64,000 bases of DNA, taken from positions 124,001 through 188,000 of the forward strand of contig NZ_JALJCK010000011.1 of the NCBI RefSeq assembly GCF_022899355.1. The letters run 5' to 3'. How positions within the stretch are numbered: the first letter of the stretch is position 1; the number at the start of each line of letters is the position of its first letter. The translations under genes were made by a program, and so were the position numbers. This stretch comes from Shinella yambaruensis. GTDB lineage: Bacteria; Pseudomonadota; Alphaproteobacteria; Rhizobiales; Rhizobiaceae. This document shows positions 24,667 through 32,838 of the stretch, piece by piece. The notes under the pieces were generated by a model, which had not been told where the DNA came from, did not search any database, and worked only from the letters and a program-made list of their open reading frames with translations.

Positions 24667-25581
24667 ATGGCTGCACTGACTTCGAAACCCGCCACTACCT
24701 GGACATCGCTCGCCCTTCCCGCGCTGCTCCTCGCCGCGCTTGCCGGCGGTATCGCGGTGAAGACGGACCTTATCGGCGCTACGCCTGCCGGTCCCGTGCT
24801 GGACGAGCCGATGACGGTGGAGATCGCGCCGCGCCGTTTTGAATACCGCGAGAGCGGCGAATTCTTCCGCAACGGCTTTGCCGTGGACGGGCCGGTCAAG
24901 ACGGTCACCGTGCGGCGCCCGCTCACCATCATGAAATATCAGGTGAGCGCGGCCGACTACCGGCGCTGCGTCGCAGACGGCGCCTGCGCGCCGGCCGAAC
25001 CCGGCTTCGTGCCGGCGGAAGCGGCCACGGCGCCGGCGACGGGCGTCAGCTATGACGATGCGATGGCCTATGCCGGCTGGCTGAGCGCCCGCACCGGCGA
25101 GATCTGGACCCTGCCGCGTGACGAGGATCTCGCCTTCGCCGCCGGCACGCGCTTTCCCGACGATGCGCTCGGCGTCGACATCAACAGCACCAATCCGGCC
25201 GAGCGCTGGCTTGCGGACTATCGCCGCGAGGCGGCGCGCAAGGCCTCGCGCGATCCCGTTCCCCAGCCGCTCGGCCGCTTCGGCGAAAACGAGTTCGGCC
25301 TTGCCGATTTCGCCGGCAATGTCTGGGAATGGACCGCGACCTGCCACCGGCGCGTCAATCTCGACAAGGCGGGCCGGGTGGTGAACGACGTGTCGTCGTG
25401 CGGCATCTACATTGCCAGCGGCAAGCATCGGGCCGCGATGAGCTCGTTCGTGCGCAACCCGAAGGGCGGCGGCTGCGCCGTCGGCGTGCCGCCGGACAAT
25501 GTCGGCTTCCGCCTCGTCAAGGACACGCGCTGGTATGCGCCCCTGCTCGTCGCCTTGAAGGAAAAGGGGTTTTCTTTCTGA
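24667..25581 (+). CDS. nirV: NirV, formylglycine-generating-enzyme-like protein
   Basis: Protein of 304 residues with an N-terminal hydrophobic segment (SLALPALLLAALAGGIAV) and an FGE-sulfatase/SUMF1-type domain. Visible motifs are MKYQVSAADYRRCVADGACA, VSYDDAMAYAGWLSARTGE, DFAGNVWEWTATC and VGFRLVKD. NirV regularly follows nirK in rhizobia; its biochemical role is uncertain, although some NirV proteins are needed for full NirK activity. The ATG at 24667 follows AAGGAGG; the ATG at 24649 lies before that site and is rejected. Confidence 0.93.
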   Translation: MAALTSKPATTWTSLALPALLLAALAGGIAVKTDLIGATPAGPVLDEPMTVEIAPRRFEYRESGEFFRNGFAVDGPVKTVTVRRPLTIMKYQVSAADYRRCVADGACAPAEPGFVPAEAATAPATGVSYDDAMAYAGWLSARTGEIWTLPRDEDLAFAAGTRFPDDALGVDINSTNPAERWLADYRREAARKASRDPVPQPLGRFGENEFGLADFAGNVWEWTATCHRRVNLDKAGRVVNDVSSCGIYIASGKHRAAMSSFVRNPKGGGCAVGVPPDNVGFRLVKDTRWYAPLLVALKEKGFSF

Positions 25582-25656
25582 CGGGGATGTTCAAACTTTC
25601 AGGTGGCGGCATGGCGTGATAGAAGCCGGTAGCTTTCACGCGAGAGGGATTTGGCT

Positions 25657-26352
25657 GTGAAGATCGACCGGACCGTCGTCCGCTCGCTTGCCCTGTTCGA
25701 CAGGATGAGCGACGAGGACCTCGACAGGCTGCTGACCCATGCGACGGCGCGCCGCGTGGCACAGGGCGACGCCGTCTTCGAACAGGGCCAGCAGGCGTCG
25801 AGCTTCTTCCTCCTGCTGCACGGCCGGCTGAAGGTGACGCAGGTGACGGAAGACGGCCAGCAGATCATCGTTCGCGTCGTGCATCCCGGCGACCTCTTCG
25901 GCTTTGCCAAGGCGCTGCAGCGCACGGACTATCCGGGCACCGCGCGGGCGGCGACGGAAAGCGTCATCCTCGGCTGGCCGACGGATCTCTGGCCGCATTT
26001 CGTCGAGCAGAACCCCCGCCTTGCCGTCACGGCCATGCAGACGATCGGCCAGCGGCTGGAAGAGGCCCATACCCGTATCCGCGAGATGTCCACGCAGGAG
26101 GTGGAGCGCCGGGTGGCGCATGCCGTGCTTCGCCTGTCCCAGCAGGCCGGGCGGAAGGAAGAGGCCGGTATCCGCATCGACTTCCCGATCTCGCGGCAGG
26201 ATATCGCCGAGATGACCGGCACGACGCTGCACACGGTCTCGCGCATTCTCAGCGCCTGGGAGGCGCGCGGCCTCGTCGAGGGCGGGCGGCAGAAACTGCT
26301 GATCCGCGACATGGCAGGACTTTCGGCGCTCGCCGAGGGCGCGCGCGAATAG
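25657..26352 (+). CDS. nnrR: Crp/Fnr-family regulator, NnrR type
   Basis: Regulator of 231 residues. It has a cyclic-nucleotide-like sensor domain (FLLLHGRLKVTQVTEDGQQI, VHPGDLFGFA), a long dimer helix, and a winged helix with ISRQDIAEMTGTTLHTVSRI. The TLHTVSRILSAWE recognition helix is typical of NnrR. There is no cysteine anywhere, so it cannot bind the Fe-S cluster of FNR or FixK-like oxygen sensors; NO sensing as in NnrR/DNR is likely. A GTG start at 25657 is chosen because GAGAGGGA lies eight bases before it; TTG at 25651 is too close. It is the likely owner of the TTG-N8-CAA boxes in this window. Confidence 0.9.
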   Translation: MKIDRTVVRSLALFDRMSDEDLDRLLTHATARRVAQGDAVFEQGQQASSFFLLLHGRLKVTQVTEDGQQIIVRVVHPGDLFGFAKALQRTDYPGTARAATESVILGWPTDLWPHFVEQNPRLAVTAMQTIGQRLEEAHTRIREMSTQEVERRVAHAVLRLSQQAGRKEEAGIRIDFPISRQDIAEMTGTTLHTVSRILSAWEARGLVEGGRQKLLIRDMAGLSALAEGARE

Positions 26353-26376
26353 GCGCCACTTGCGGGCGCGCTTCTC

Positions 26377-29300
26377 CTAGCCCAGGGTCCGCATGACGTC
26401 GGCGAAGGTTTCCTCGAGCACGGCGATCAGGTGGTCGGCGTCCCGCTTCGAGAAGATCATCGGCGGGCGCATCTTCAGGACGTTGTCATGCGGCCCTTCC
26501 GTTCCCATCAGCACGCCGCGGCGGCGGGCACCGTTGGAAACGGCGCGGGCGAACTCGGTGGCGGGCGCCTTCGTCCTGCGGTCGGTGACGAGCTCGATGC
26601 CGAGGAAGAGGCCGAGGCCGCGCACGTCGCCGATCACGTCGTATCGCGCCTGCATGGCGCGGAAGGCGTCCATCAGATAATTGCCGATGGCCAGCGCATT
26701 GCCGCGCAGGTCTTCACCTTCGATGACATCGAGCACGGCAAGGCCGACGGCGCAGGAAACCGGGTTTCCGCCGAAGGTGTTGAAATATTCCATGCCGTTG
26801 TTGAAGCTGTCGGTCACCGCGCGGGTCGTCACTACCGCGGCCATGGGATGGCCATCGCCGATCGGCTTGCCCATGGTGACGATATCGGGCACGACGCCCT
26901 GCGTCTCGAAGGCCCACCAATGGCTGCCGACGCGGCCGAAGCCGACCTGAACCTCGTCGGCGATGCACACGCCGCCTGCCGCGCGCACCAGCCGGTAGAC
27001 CTCCTTGAGGTAGCCTTCCGGCAGGAAGACCTGGCCGGCGACGCTCGGAATGGATTCGGCGATGAAGAAGCCGGGGCCTTCGCCCCTGGCCTGCATGCCG
27101 GCGATCAGTTCCGCGACGCTTTCGGCAAAGCGCTTGCCGTGCTCCTCGACCGGCCAGTCGTCGGGCGCGCGGTAGCTGTCCGGAACGGCCGCGACATGGA
27201 CATGGGGCTTCGGCCCCTTGCCGCCTTTGCGACGGAACTTGTAGGGGCTGATGTCGATCAGCTCCTGCGTCGTGCCGTGATAGGACCAGTCGAGCGTGAT
27301 GGCGTTCTCGCGGCCGGTATGTGCCCGCATCAGCCTGAGCGCCAGGCCGTTGGCTTCCGATCCGCTGTTGACGAAGCCGGCGACCGTCAGCTCCTTCGGC
27401 AGCGTCGCCGTCAGGCGCTCGGCATAGGCGACGATGTTGTCGTGCAGGTAGCGGGTGTTGGTGTTGAGCGTTTCCGCCTGCTTCGCCATCGCCTCCACCA
27501 CGACCGGATGGGCGTGGCCGATGTGGCAGACATTGTTGAAGCAGTCGAGATAGGCCCGACCGCTGTCGTCGATCAGGAAGACGCCTTCGCCGCGCACGAA
27601 CTTGATCGGATTGTCGTAGGAGATGGAAAGGTTCGGCAGGAGCAGCTCGCGCCTGAGCTTGACGATCTCCTCATGCGAGCGGCCGTGGCGTTCGTAGAAC
27701 TCCCCGGCGATGCCGGCAAAGGTGCTGGCATCGGGGAAAAGCTCCGCCCAGACGTCGAGATAGCGGGCCTCGCCGACGCCGAGGATCTCGGTGGCGGAGA
27801 GATTGGTGTCGGTGGAGAGCTGGAGATGGAGATGCGGCGCCCAACCACCGTTTTCCGTGGGTAGGCCCATCTCGCCGACGAGCGTGCCGGCTTCCAGCCG
27901 TTCGCCGGCCTTCAGGCGGCCCGTCGCCTCATGGGCGAGATGGCCCCAGAGGCTGACGAAGGGCGGGCAGCCTTCCGGCTCGTGGCGCAGTGCGATCAGG
28001 CAGCCGTAGCCGAGCGGCTCCTTCTCGATCTCGACGCTGACGACGGTCGCCGGCAGCGGCGTGAAGACCTTCGTGCCGGCGGCCATGAAGAGGTCGAGGC
28101 CGAGATGGCGGGTGCGGCGCGTCTTCTCGATGAAGCGCGAGACGAACATCTCGCCGGCATAGACGGTGCGCTCCTCGCCGAAGGGACCGATGCCGAGTTC
28201 GATGCCGTTCTCGCGGCAATGGGCCTCCCAGATCGCCTGGGCCGCGTCCGGCTGCCCGGCGGCGGACGTGACGGTCATCGGGTGGGCCGGGTCGCCATAG
28301 GGGACAAGGGCTGCCGGATAGGCCGCGGCCGGGCGCTCCAGCAGGGGGGCGAGCGCCTTGCGGTTCCTCGCGATCCAGCCGGCGACAGCGCGGGCGCCCG
28401 GCGCGGCCTCGAAGCCGCAGGCCTTGCGCAGGATGGCGGTGGCGAAACGCGGGTTCATGCGGTCGAGCTTGCGCAGCAGCGTCCAGGCCGGGCGCTCGCT
28501 GATGGCGAGATACGGGTTGTCCTGCGTGTGGCTGCGGCGCGAGGCGGAGATCGTCACGGACGTGACGAGGCGGATGGCGATGAGGTCGTAGAGGAGATCG
28601 ACCTCCTCTTCCTGCAGCGGATATTCGGCATGAAAACCGCTGGCAATCGCGGCGGCCGCGCCGATCGGGTCGGCATGGTCGAGGCCGGCATAGGCGGCGG
28701 CGATGGCGACCTCGGCGATGACGGGCGCATGCAGCGCATCGCCGAAATCGATCAGGCCGGAGATCCGGTCGGCATCGCCATTGTCGACGAGCACGTTCCA
28801 GTCGTTGGCGTCGTTGTGGATCACCGCGGCGCGCAGCATCGCCAGGCGCGGGGCGATGGCGGCGAAACGCGTAAGGAAGCGTTCGAGCAGCGCCCGGTCC
28901 TCGGCGGCGGCGACATGCTGCAGGCGCCCGGCGGAGCGGCCGGCATGGCGGATGTCCCAGTCGAGATCGCGCAGGGCGCCCGGATGCATGAAGCCCTTCA
29001 GCGCCGCATCGAAACGGCCGAGCATGCGGCCGAGGGCGTGGAGCGCGGCATCGCTGCGTTCCGTCTCGGCGAGCGGCCTGCCCTCGACCCAGCTGACCAG
29101 CCGGATGCGATGGCGCACGCCATGCGGCCCGGTGGTGGAGGCAAGGCTCGCGCCGGACAGCGCCGGGCGGATATGCGGCACCGGCAGGTCGCCGGCATGG
29201 GCGCCGAGATGGGCGAGCAGCGCCGTCTGGAAGTCGCTCTCGACCTCCGGTTCCGCAGCGTTGACGATCTTCAGGATGAAGGTCCCCTCCGCCGTCTCCA

Positions 29301-29427
29301 CCTTGAAATTCTGGTCCCGTTCGCTGGCCAGCGGCGAAAGCGTGCCGGAAAGGCCGTAATGCTCGGCAAGCAGCGCAGCGGCAGCGTCGATGGAGAAATC
29401 CGGGATCGTCTTCAGCATGTCGTTCAT
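26377..29427 (-). CDS. Fusion: APH-type kinase, LytM/M23-like domain, class-III PLP enzyme
   Basis: Single chain of about 1,016 residues. Residues about 15-330 form an aminoglycoside-phosphotransferase-like kinase with [15 protein letters not shown] (catalytic loop) and GLIDFGDAL, the pattern of hydroxylysine/choline-type small-molecule kinases. Residues about 420-560 form a LytM/M23 barrel with both zinc motifs kept (HLGLD and PHLHLQL). Residues about 590-1010 are a class-III aminotransferase fold with [11 protein letters not shown] carrying the PLP Lys. Kinase plus this PLP family recalls hydroxylysine kinase with its phospho-lyase, or ethanolamine-phosphate phospho-lyase. Likely job: phosphorylate an amino alcohol, then eliminate phosphate and ammonia. 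The ATG at 29427 or 29433 follows GGAACGAGG. It is divergent from an Lrp regulator. Confidence 0.85.
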   Translation of the reverse strand: MNDMLKTIPDFSIDAAAALLAEHYGLSGTLSPLASERDQNFKVETAEGTFILKIVNAAEPEVESDFQTALLAHLGAHAGDLPVPHIRPALSGASLASTTGPHGVRHRIRLVSWVEGRPLAETERSDAALHALGRMLGRFDAALKGFMHPGALRDLDWDIRHAGRSAGRLQHVAAAEDRALLERFLTRFAAIAPRLAMLRAAVIHNDANDWNVLVDNGDADRISGLIDFGDALHAPVIAEVAIAAAYAGLDHADPIGAAAAIASGFHAEYPLQEEEVDLLYDLIAIRLVTSVTISASRRSHTQDNPYLAISERPAWTLLRKLDRMNPRFATAILRKACGFEAAPGARAVAGWIARNRKALAPLLERPAAAYPAALVPYGDPAHPMTVTSAAGQPDAAQAIWEAHCRENGIELGIGPFGEERTVYAGEMFVSRFIEKTRRTRHLGLDLFMAAGTKVFTPLPATVVSVEIEKEPLGYGCLIALRHEPEGCPPFVSLWGHLAHEATGRLKAGERLEAGTLVGEMGLPTENGGWAPHLHLQLSTDTNLSATEILGVGEARYLDVWAELFPDASTFAGIAGEFYERHGRSHEEIVKLRRELLLPNLSISYDNPIKFVRGEGVFLIDDSGRAYLDCFNNVCHIGHAHPVVVEAMAKQAETLNTNTRYLHDNIVAYAERLTATLPKELTVAGFVNSGSEANGLALRLMRAHTGRENAITLDWSYHGTTQELIDISPYKFRRKGGKGPKPHVHVAAVPDSYRAPDDWPVEEHGKRFAESVAELIAGMQARGEGPGFFIAESIPSVAGQVFLPEGYLKEVYRLVRAAGGVCIADEVQVGFGRVGSHWWAFETQGVVPDIVTMGKPIGDGHPMAAVVTTRAVTDSFNNGMEYFNTFGGNPVSCAVGLAVLDVIEGEDLRGNALAIGNYLMDAFRAMQARYDVIGDVRGLGLFLGIELVTDRRTKAPATEFARAVSNGARRRGVLMGTEGPHDNVLKMRPPMIFSKRDADHLIAVLEETFADVMRTLG

Positions 29428-29478
29428 GGTCATCCTCGTTCCTGTCGGAAGAGTTGCATGGACGGCGCGGCGGCGCAT

Positions 29479-29504
29479 CCGGCATTATGCCGGTTGTGCC
29501 GGCA
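29479..29504. promoter_or_regulatory. Overlapping palindromes, probable operator of the Lrp-type regulator
   Basis: Three alternating half-sites, CCGGCA, TGCCGG and CCGGCA, make two overlapping palindromes: CCGGCATTATGCCGG (29479-29493) and TGCCGG-TTGTG-CCGGCA (29488-29504). They sit between the divergent fusion gene and lrp-like gene, where an Lrp/AsnC octamer or dimer would bind. Confidence 0.65.
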
Positions 29505-29553
29505 CTCTGTTTATAATAACCGTCATCTTGTCGGCGTGTTGTTAGGAGGGGCC

Positions 29554-29988
29554 ATGCAGGATACAGACGCCATCGATCGCACGATCCTCAGCATCCTCTC
29601 ACGCGAAGCGCGCATTCCGATGAAGTCGCTGGCGGGACGGATCGGTCTTTCGCGCAGCGCCACCACCGAGCGTGTCGGCCGGCTGGAAAAGGCGGGCATC
29701 ATCCGCGGCTACCGGGCGGATATCGGCCAGCTCGACGACGGGCAGATCCAGGCCTTCCTGCTCGTCACCCTCAAGCGCACGCCCTCCATCGGCGTGCTCG
29801 ACCGCCTCGCCGGCTTTTCCGCAGTGCGGAAGGTCTCCTCGGTCAGCGGCCAGCTCGATCTCGTGGTGGAGGTGGAGGTCGGCTCGATCAATGCGCTCAA
29901 CGAATTGCGCAACGAGGTCTCGACCATGGACAATGTCGAGGATCTGACGACCTCCATCGTGCTCCGGCGTGATATCGAGCGGAGCTGA
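29554..29988 (+). CDS. Lrp/AsnC-family regulator
   Basis: Regulator of 144 residues. The N-terminal HTH is IDRTILSILSREARIPMKSL followed by AGRIGLSRSATTERVGRLEK, and the RAM effector domain contains FLLVTLKR, GQLDLVVEVEV and LRNEVSTMDNVEDLTTSIVL. It starts after GGAGGGGCC and is divergent from the kinase/lyase fusion. It most likely controls that gene in response to its amino-acid or amino-alcohol substrate, through the palindromes at 29479-29504. Confidence 0.9.
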   Translation: MQDTDAIDRTILSILSREARIPMKSLAGRIGLSRSATTERVGRLEKAGIIRGYRADIGQLDDGQIQAFLLVTLKRTPSIGVLDRLAGFSAVRKVSSVSGQLDLVVEVEVGSINALNELRNEVSTMDNVEDLTTSIVLRRDIERS

Positions 29989-29999
29989 TCCCGGAGTGC

Positions 30000-30045
30000 C
30001 TGGCTGCCGCATGCGTGCGGCTCCAGCGGCGGACTGTTTTCTTTC
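30000..30045 (+). terminator. Probable terminator after the Lrp-type gene
   Basis: A bulged stem, CTGG...GCCGCA with TGCGGC...CCAG around TGCG (30000-30026), is followed by a looser T-rich stretch CTGTTTTCTTTC. The stem is strong but the U-tract is offset, so this is a moderate call. Confidence 0.45.
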
Positions 30046-30104
30046 AACCCTCCGTCGCCTATGAATCAGGCGACCCGAAAGCTTAGATCCAGCAAGGAAA
30101 CCAG

Positions 30105-30944
30105 GTGGACGTACATCCTCAACCGCCGCTGATCGCGCGAATCCGCTCGCATGCGCCAACGATGACCCGCGCCCTGGAGCGGGTCGCCGCCTTCGTGCTT
30201 GCCGATCCGCAATCCGTTCTCTTCAAGAGCATAACGGAGCTTGCCGAAGAGGCACAGTCCTCCGAGGCGAGCGTCATCCGCTTCTGCCGCGAGCTCGGCT
30301 ACCCCGGCTTCCAGAACTTCAAGCTGGCCCTGGCGCATGAGCTTGCGACCTTGCAGCAGCCCGTCGCCACGGCGACGCCTGGGGACGTCGTGCAGGAACT
30401 CGTCGATACGGCGCGCATCGCGCTCGACGAGACGCAGCGCCTGCTCGACCGCAAGGTCATTGCGGACGTGTCGTCGTTGCTGCTGTCCGCCCGCCATGTC
30501 GAGATCTTCGGCGTGGCGGCCTCCGCCATCACGGCGCAATATCTCGAATACAAGCTCGCCCGGCTCGGCATTTCCGCCCATATTGCCCGGGATTCGCATC
30601 TTGCCACCATGGCCTCGGCGACCGCGGCGGCCGCCGACCTCTATATCCTCGTCTCCACCTCCGGCTCGACCATCGACACGCTGCGCGTGGCGGAGAATGC
30701 CCATGCACGGGGCGCGCGCATCGTCGGCATCACCAACCGGACGAAGAGCCCGCTCGCGGCGATCTGCGATTTCGTGCTGCTCGCCTCTTCGCCGGAAACG
30801 CCGCTGACCGGGGGAGCCTTCCAGTCGAAGATCAGCCAGCTCCTGATCGTCGATGCCATCGCCAGCACCATCACCAAGCTCGATCCGGCACGGCTGGAGA
30901 CGATCAAGGACACGGCGGAGAGCGTCAGCGACCGCAACATCTGA
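30105..30944 (+). CDS. RpiR-family regulator (HTH plus SIS domain)
   Basis: Regulator of 279 residues. The N-terminal HTH_6 domain has VAAFVLADPQSVLFKSITEL and SEASVIRFCRELGYPGFQNF. The C-terminal SIS domain has VEIFGVAASAITAQYLEYKL and YILVSTSGSTIDTLRVAENA, which binds phosphosugars. The start is a GTG (30105) after AAGGAAA. It is immediately upstream of nanE and probably controls the amino-sugar locus, with an amino-sugar phosphate as effector. The palindromes at 30956-30976 are its likely operator. Confidence 0.9.
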   Translation: MDVHPQPPLIARIRSHAPTMTRALERVAAFVLADPQSVLFKSITELAEEAQSSEASVIRFCRELGYPGFQNFKLALAHELATLQQPVATATPGDVVQELVDTARIALDETQRLLDRKVIADVSSLLLSARHVEIFGVAASAITAQYLEYKLARLGISAHIARDSHLATMASATAAAADLYILVSTSGSTIDTLRVAENAHARGARIVGITNRTKSPLAAICDFVLLASSPETPLTGGAFQSKISQLLIVDAIASTITKLDPARLETIKDTAESVSDRNI

Positions 30945-30955
30945 AGATAAGTTTT

Positions 30956-30976
30956 GAAGATAATCTTCATATGAAG
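30956..30976. promoter_or_regulatory. Overlapping palindromes, probable RpiR operator before nanE
   Basis: GAAGATAATCTTC (30956-30968) and CTTCATATGAAG (30965-30976) share one CTTC arm, and a further GAAGATAA lies at 30943-30950. The region between rpiR stop and nanE start is unusually AT-rich for this genome. Confidence 0.6.
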
Positions 30977-31040
30977 AAAATTATTGACGATTTCCATCAA
31001 AGACCGTAACGTCCCTTCCATTCAGGGAGATGCGGTGTTC

Positions 31041-31706
31041 ATGGACATCATGGAAACAATGCGGGGCCGGCTCGTCGTGTCCTGCCAGGCGGCGGAAACG
31101 AGCCCGCTCCATGCCACGGAGCATATCGTGGCGCTCGCCCGGGCGGCGGCTCTCGGCGGTGCGGCGGGCGTGAGGATCGAGGGCGTGCGCAACGTGCAGG
31201 CCGTTCGCGGCGCCATCGACCTGCCGATCATCGGCATCACGAAGATCGCCCAGCCGGGCTCGGACGTCTACATCACGCCCTCGCTGGAAGACGTGCGCAG
31301 CCTTGTGGCCGCGGGCGCCGATGTCATCGCCTTCGATGCCACCGACCGGCCGCGCCCCGTGCCGGTTGCGGATATCGTGTCGGAGATTACGCGGCTGGGG
31401 AAGGCTGGCATGGCCGATGTCAGCACGCTCGCGGAGGCCCGGCAGGCCATTGCCGCCGGTGCGGATTTCGTCGGCACCACGCTTTCCGGCTACACGCCCT
31501 ATACCGCAGGCACGGCCGCCCCGGATTTCGCGCTGATGGGCGACCTTGCGCAGGCCGGTATTGCCTTCGTCGCCGAAGGGCGCATCTGGGAGCCGGAGCA
31601 GGCGCGGCGCGCGCTCACGCTCGGCGCGGCCTTCGTCGTCGTCGGCTCGGCAATCACCCGGCCCGACGAGATCACCCGGCGCTTTGCTGACGCGCTTGCC
31701 GGCTGA
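31041..31706 (+). CDS. nanE: N-acylmannosamine-6-phosphate 2-epimerase, NanE family
   Basis: TIM-barrel epimerase of 221 residues interconverting ManNAc-6-P and GlcNAc-6-P. Family blocks are RLVVSCQAAE, GGAAGVRIEGVRNVQAVR, PIIGITKI (catalytic Lys), DVYITPSLEDV, FDATDRPRP, MADVSTLAEA, GTTLSGYTPYT and FVAEGRI (catalytic Glu). The ATG at 31041 is chosen; GTG at 31035 is also possible, and a TTG-initiated longer frame is not conserved. It is first of a catabolic run with an oxidoreductase, an ABC transporter and a ROK kinase. No sialic-acid lyase gene (nanA) is present in the window. Confidence 0.92.
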   Translation: MDIMETMRGRLVVSCQAAETSPLHATEHIVALARAAALGGAAGVRIEGVRNVQAVRGAIDLPIIGITKIAQPGSDVYITPSLEDVRSLVAAGADVIAFDATDRPRPVPVADIVSEITRLGKAGMADVSTLAEARQAIAAGADFVGTTLSGYTPYTAGTAAPDFALMGDLAQAGIAFVAEGRIWEPEQARRALTLGAAFVVVGSAITRPDEITRRFADALAG

Positions 31707-31731
31707 CGGCCCCGATATTTTGGAGGATGAC

Positions 31732-32745
31732 ATGATCAAGACAGCAAAAGTGGCCGTCATCGGCGCCGGGTTCATGGGCTCGATGCATGCCTCGATCTTC
31801 GCCAGCGATCCGCGGGCGGAGCTGGTGGCCATCGTCGACCGCGACCGCGCCCGGGCGCAGGCTGTGGCCGACGGGCTCGGCGGCGGCGTCCGCGTCTATG
31901 GCTCGCATGAGGAGCTGCTTTCGGCCGAGACGCTCGACCTCGTCAGCATCTGCACGCCGGATCACCTGCACCTCGAGCCCGCGCTGGCGATCGCCGCAAA
32001 GGGCGTCAACCTCTTCATCGAGAAGCCGATCGCCTCGACGCTGGAGGATGGCCGGCGGATCGTTGACGCCTGCAAGGCGGCGAATGTGAAGCTCGGCGTC
32101 GGTTACCTCCTGCGTTTCGATCCGCGCTACTACAAGGCGCGCGAGCTGATCGAGACCGGCAGGATCGGCACGCCGATCCATGTCTATGCAAGGCGCAACA
32201 GTGCCCGCACGGAAGGACCGAAGCGGTATGCCGGCACCCTGCCTCTCGCCATGCACGTCACGGTGCACGATGTCGACATGGTGCTCTGGATGCTCAAGGG
32301 CCAGACGCCGGTCACCGCCTATGCGCAGCAGACCGAGATCCTGCTCGGCGAAATGGGCACGCAGGACACGATCGCCGGCGTCGTGCGCTTTTCCGGCGGC
32401 ACGGTGGTGACGTTCGAAAGCGCCTGGTCGCTGCCGGCGGGCGCGCGCCACATGATCGACGCACGCCTTGAAATGATCGGCACGGAAGGCTCCTTCGAGG
32501 TGCAGTGCGGCGACAGCGGCCTCTACTTCGCCGACAACCAGGCCTCGCGCGAGATCGACACCCAGCATTGGCCGGAGATCGGCGGCAGGGTCGGCGGGGA
32601 TCTCCGCCTCCAGCTCTCCAGCGTGCTCGAATGGATCGGCGGCGCCGAATGCCAGGTCGCGACCGGTGAGGAGGCGCTCCTGTCGCTGGAGTTGACGCAG
32701 GCGCTCGTGCGCTCGGCCGATACCGGCGAGGTGCAGCGGTTCTGA
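31732..32745 (+). CDS. Gfo/Idh/MocA-family oxidoreductase
   Basis: NAD(P)-dependent sugar oxidoreductase of 337 residues. The Rossmann motif is VAVIGAGFMGSMHASIFA near residue 6, the family motif is FIEKPIAST near residue 94, and the C-terminal domain has the catalytic-region HVTVHDVDMVLWML. It lies 25 bases after nanE with TTGGAGGATGAC before its ATG. Members act on sugars, inositols and anhydro-sialic acid (NanY); the substrate here is open, but the setting suggests an N-acylated amino sugar or derivative. Confidence 0.88.
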   Translation: MIKTAKVAVIGAGFMGSMHASIFASDPRAELVAIVDRDRARAQAVADGLGGGVRVYGSHEELLSAETLDLVSICTPDHLHLEPALAIAAKGVNLFIEKPIASTLEDGRRIVDACKAANVKLGVGYLLRFDPRYYKARELIETGRIGTPIHVYARRNSARTEGPKRYAGTLPLAMHVTVHDVDMVLWMLKGQTPVTAYAQQTEILLGEMGTQDTIAGVVRFSGGTVVTFESAWSLPAGARHMIDARLEMIGTEGSFEVQCGDSGLYFADNQASREIDTQHWPEIGGRVGGDLRLQLSSVLEWIGGAECQVATGEEALLSLELTQALVRSADTGEVQRF

Positions 32746-32838
32746 ACGCGACAGAAATTCAGGGAGATACAGCGCGTCTCGGCGCTGCGAAGTGCGACTG
32801 ACGGCTCATCGACGAGCGACATTCAAAAGGGGAACGAC

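Noticed and set aside
26431-29988. Long plus-strand frames antisense to the kinase/lyase fusion
   Set aside because: No conserved domain except where the second frame enters the genuine Lrp gene at 29554.
31025-31040. GTG at 31035 or the TTG at 30984 as the nanE start
   Set aside because: NanE homologues begin shortly before the RLVVSCQA block; the ATG at 31041 gives that length, and the TTG would place the operator palindromes almost at the start codon.
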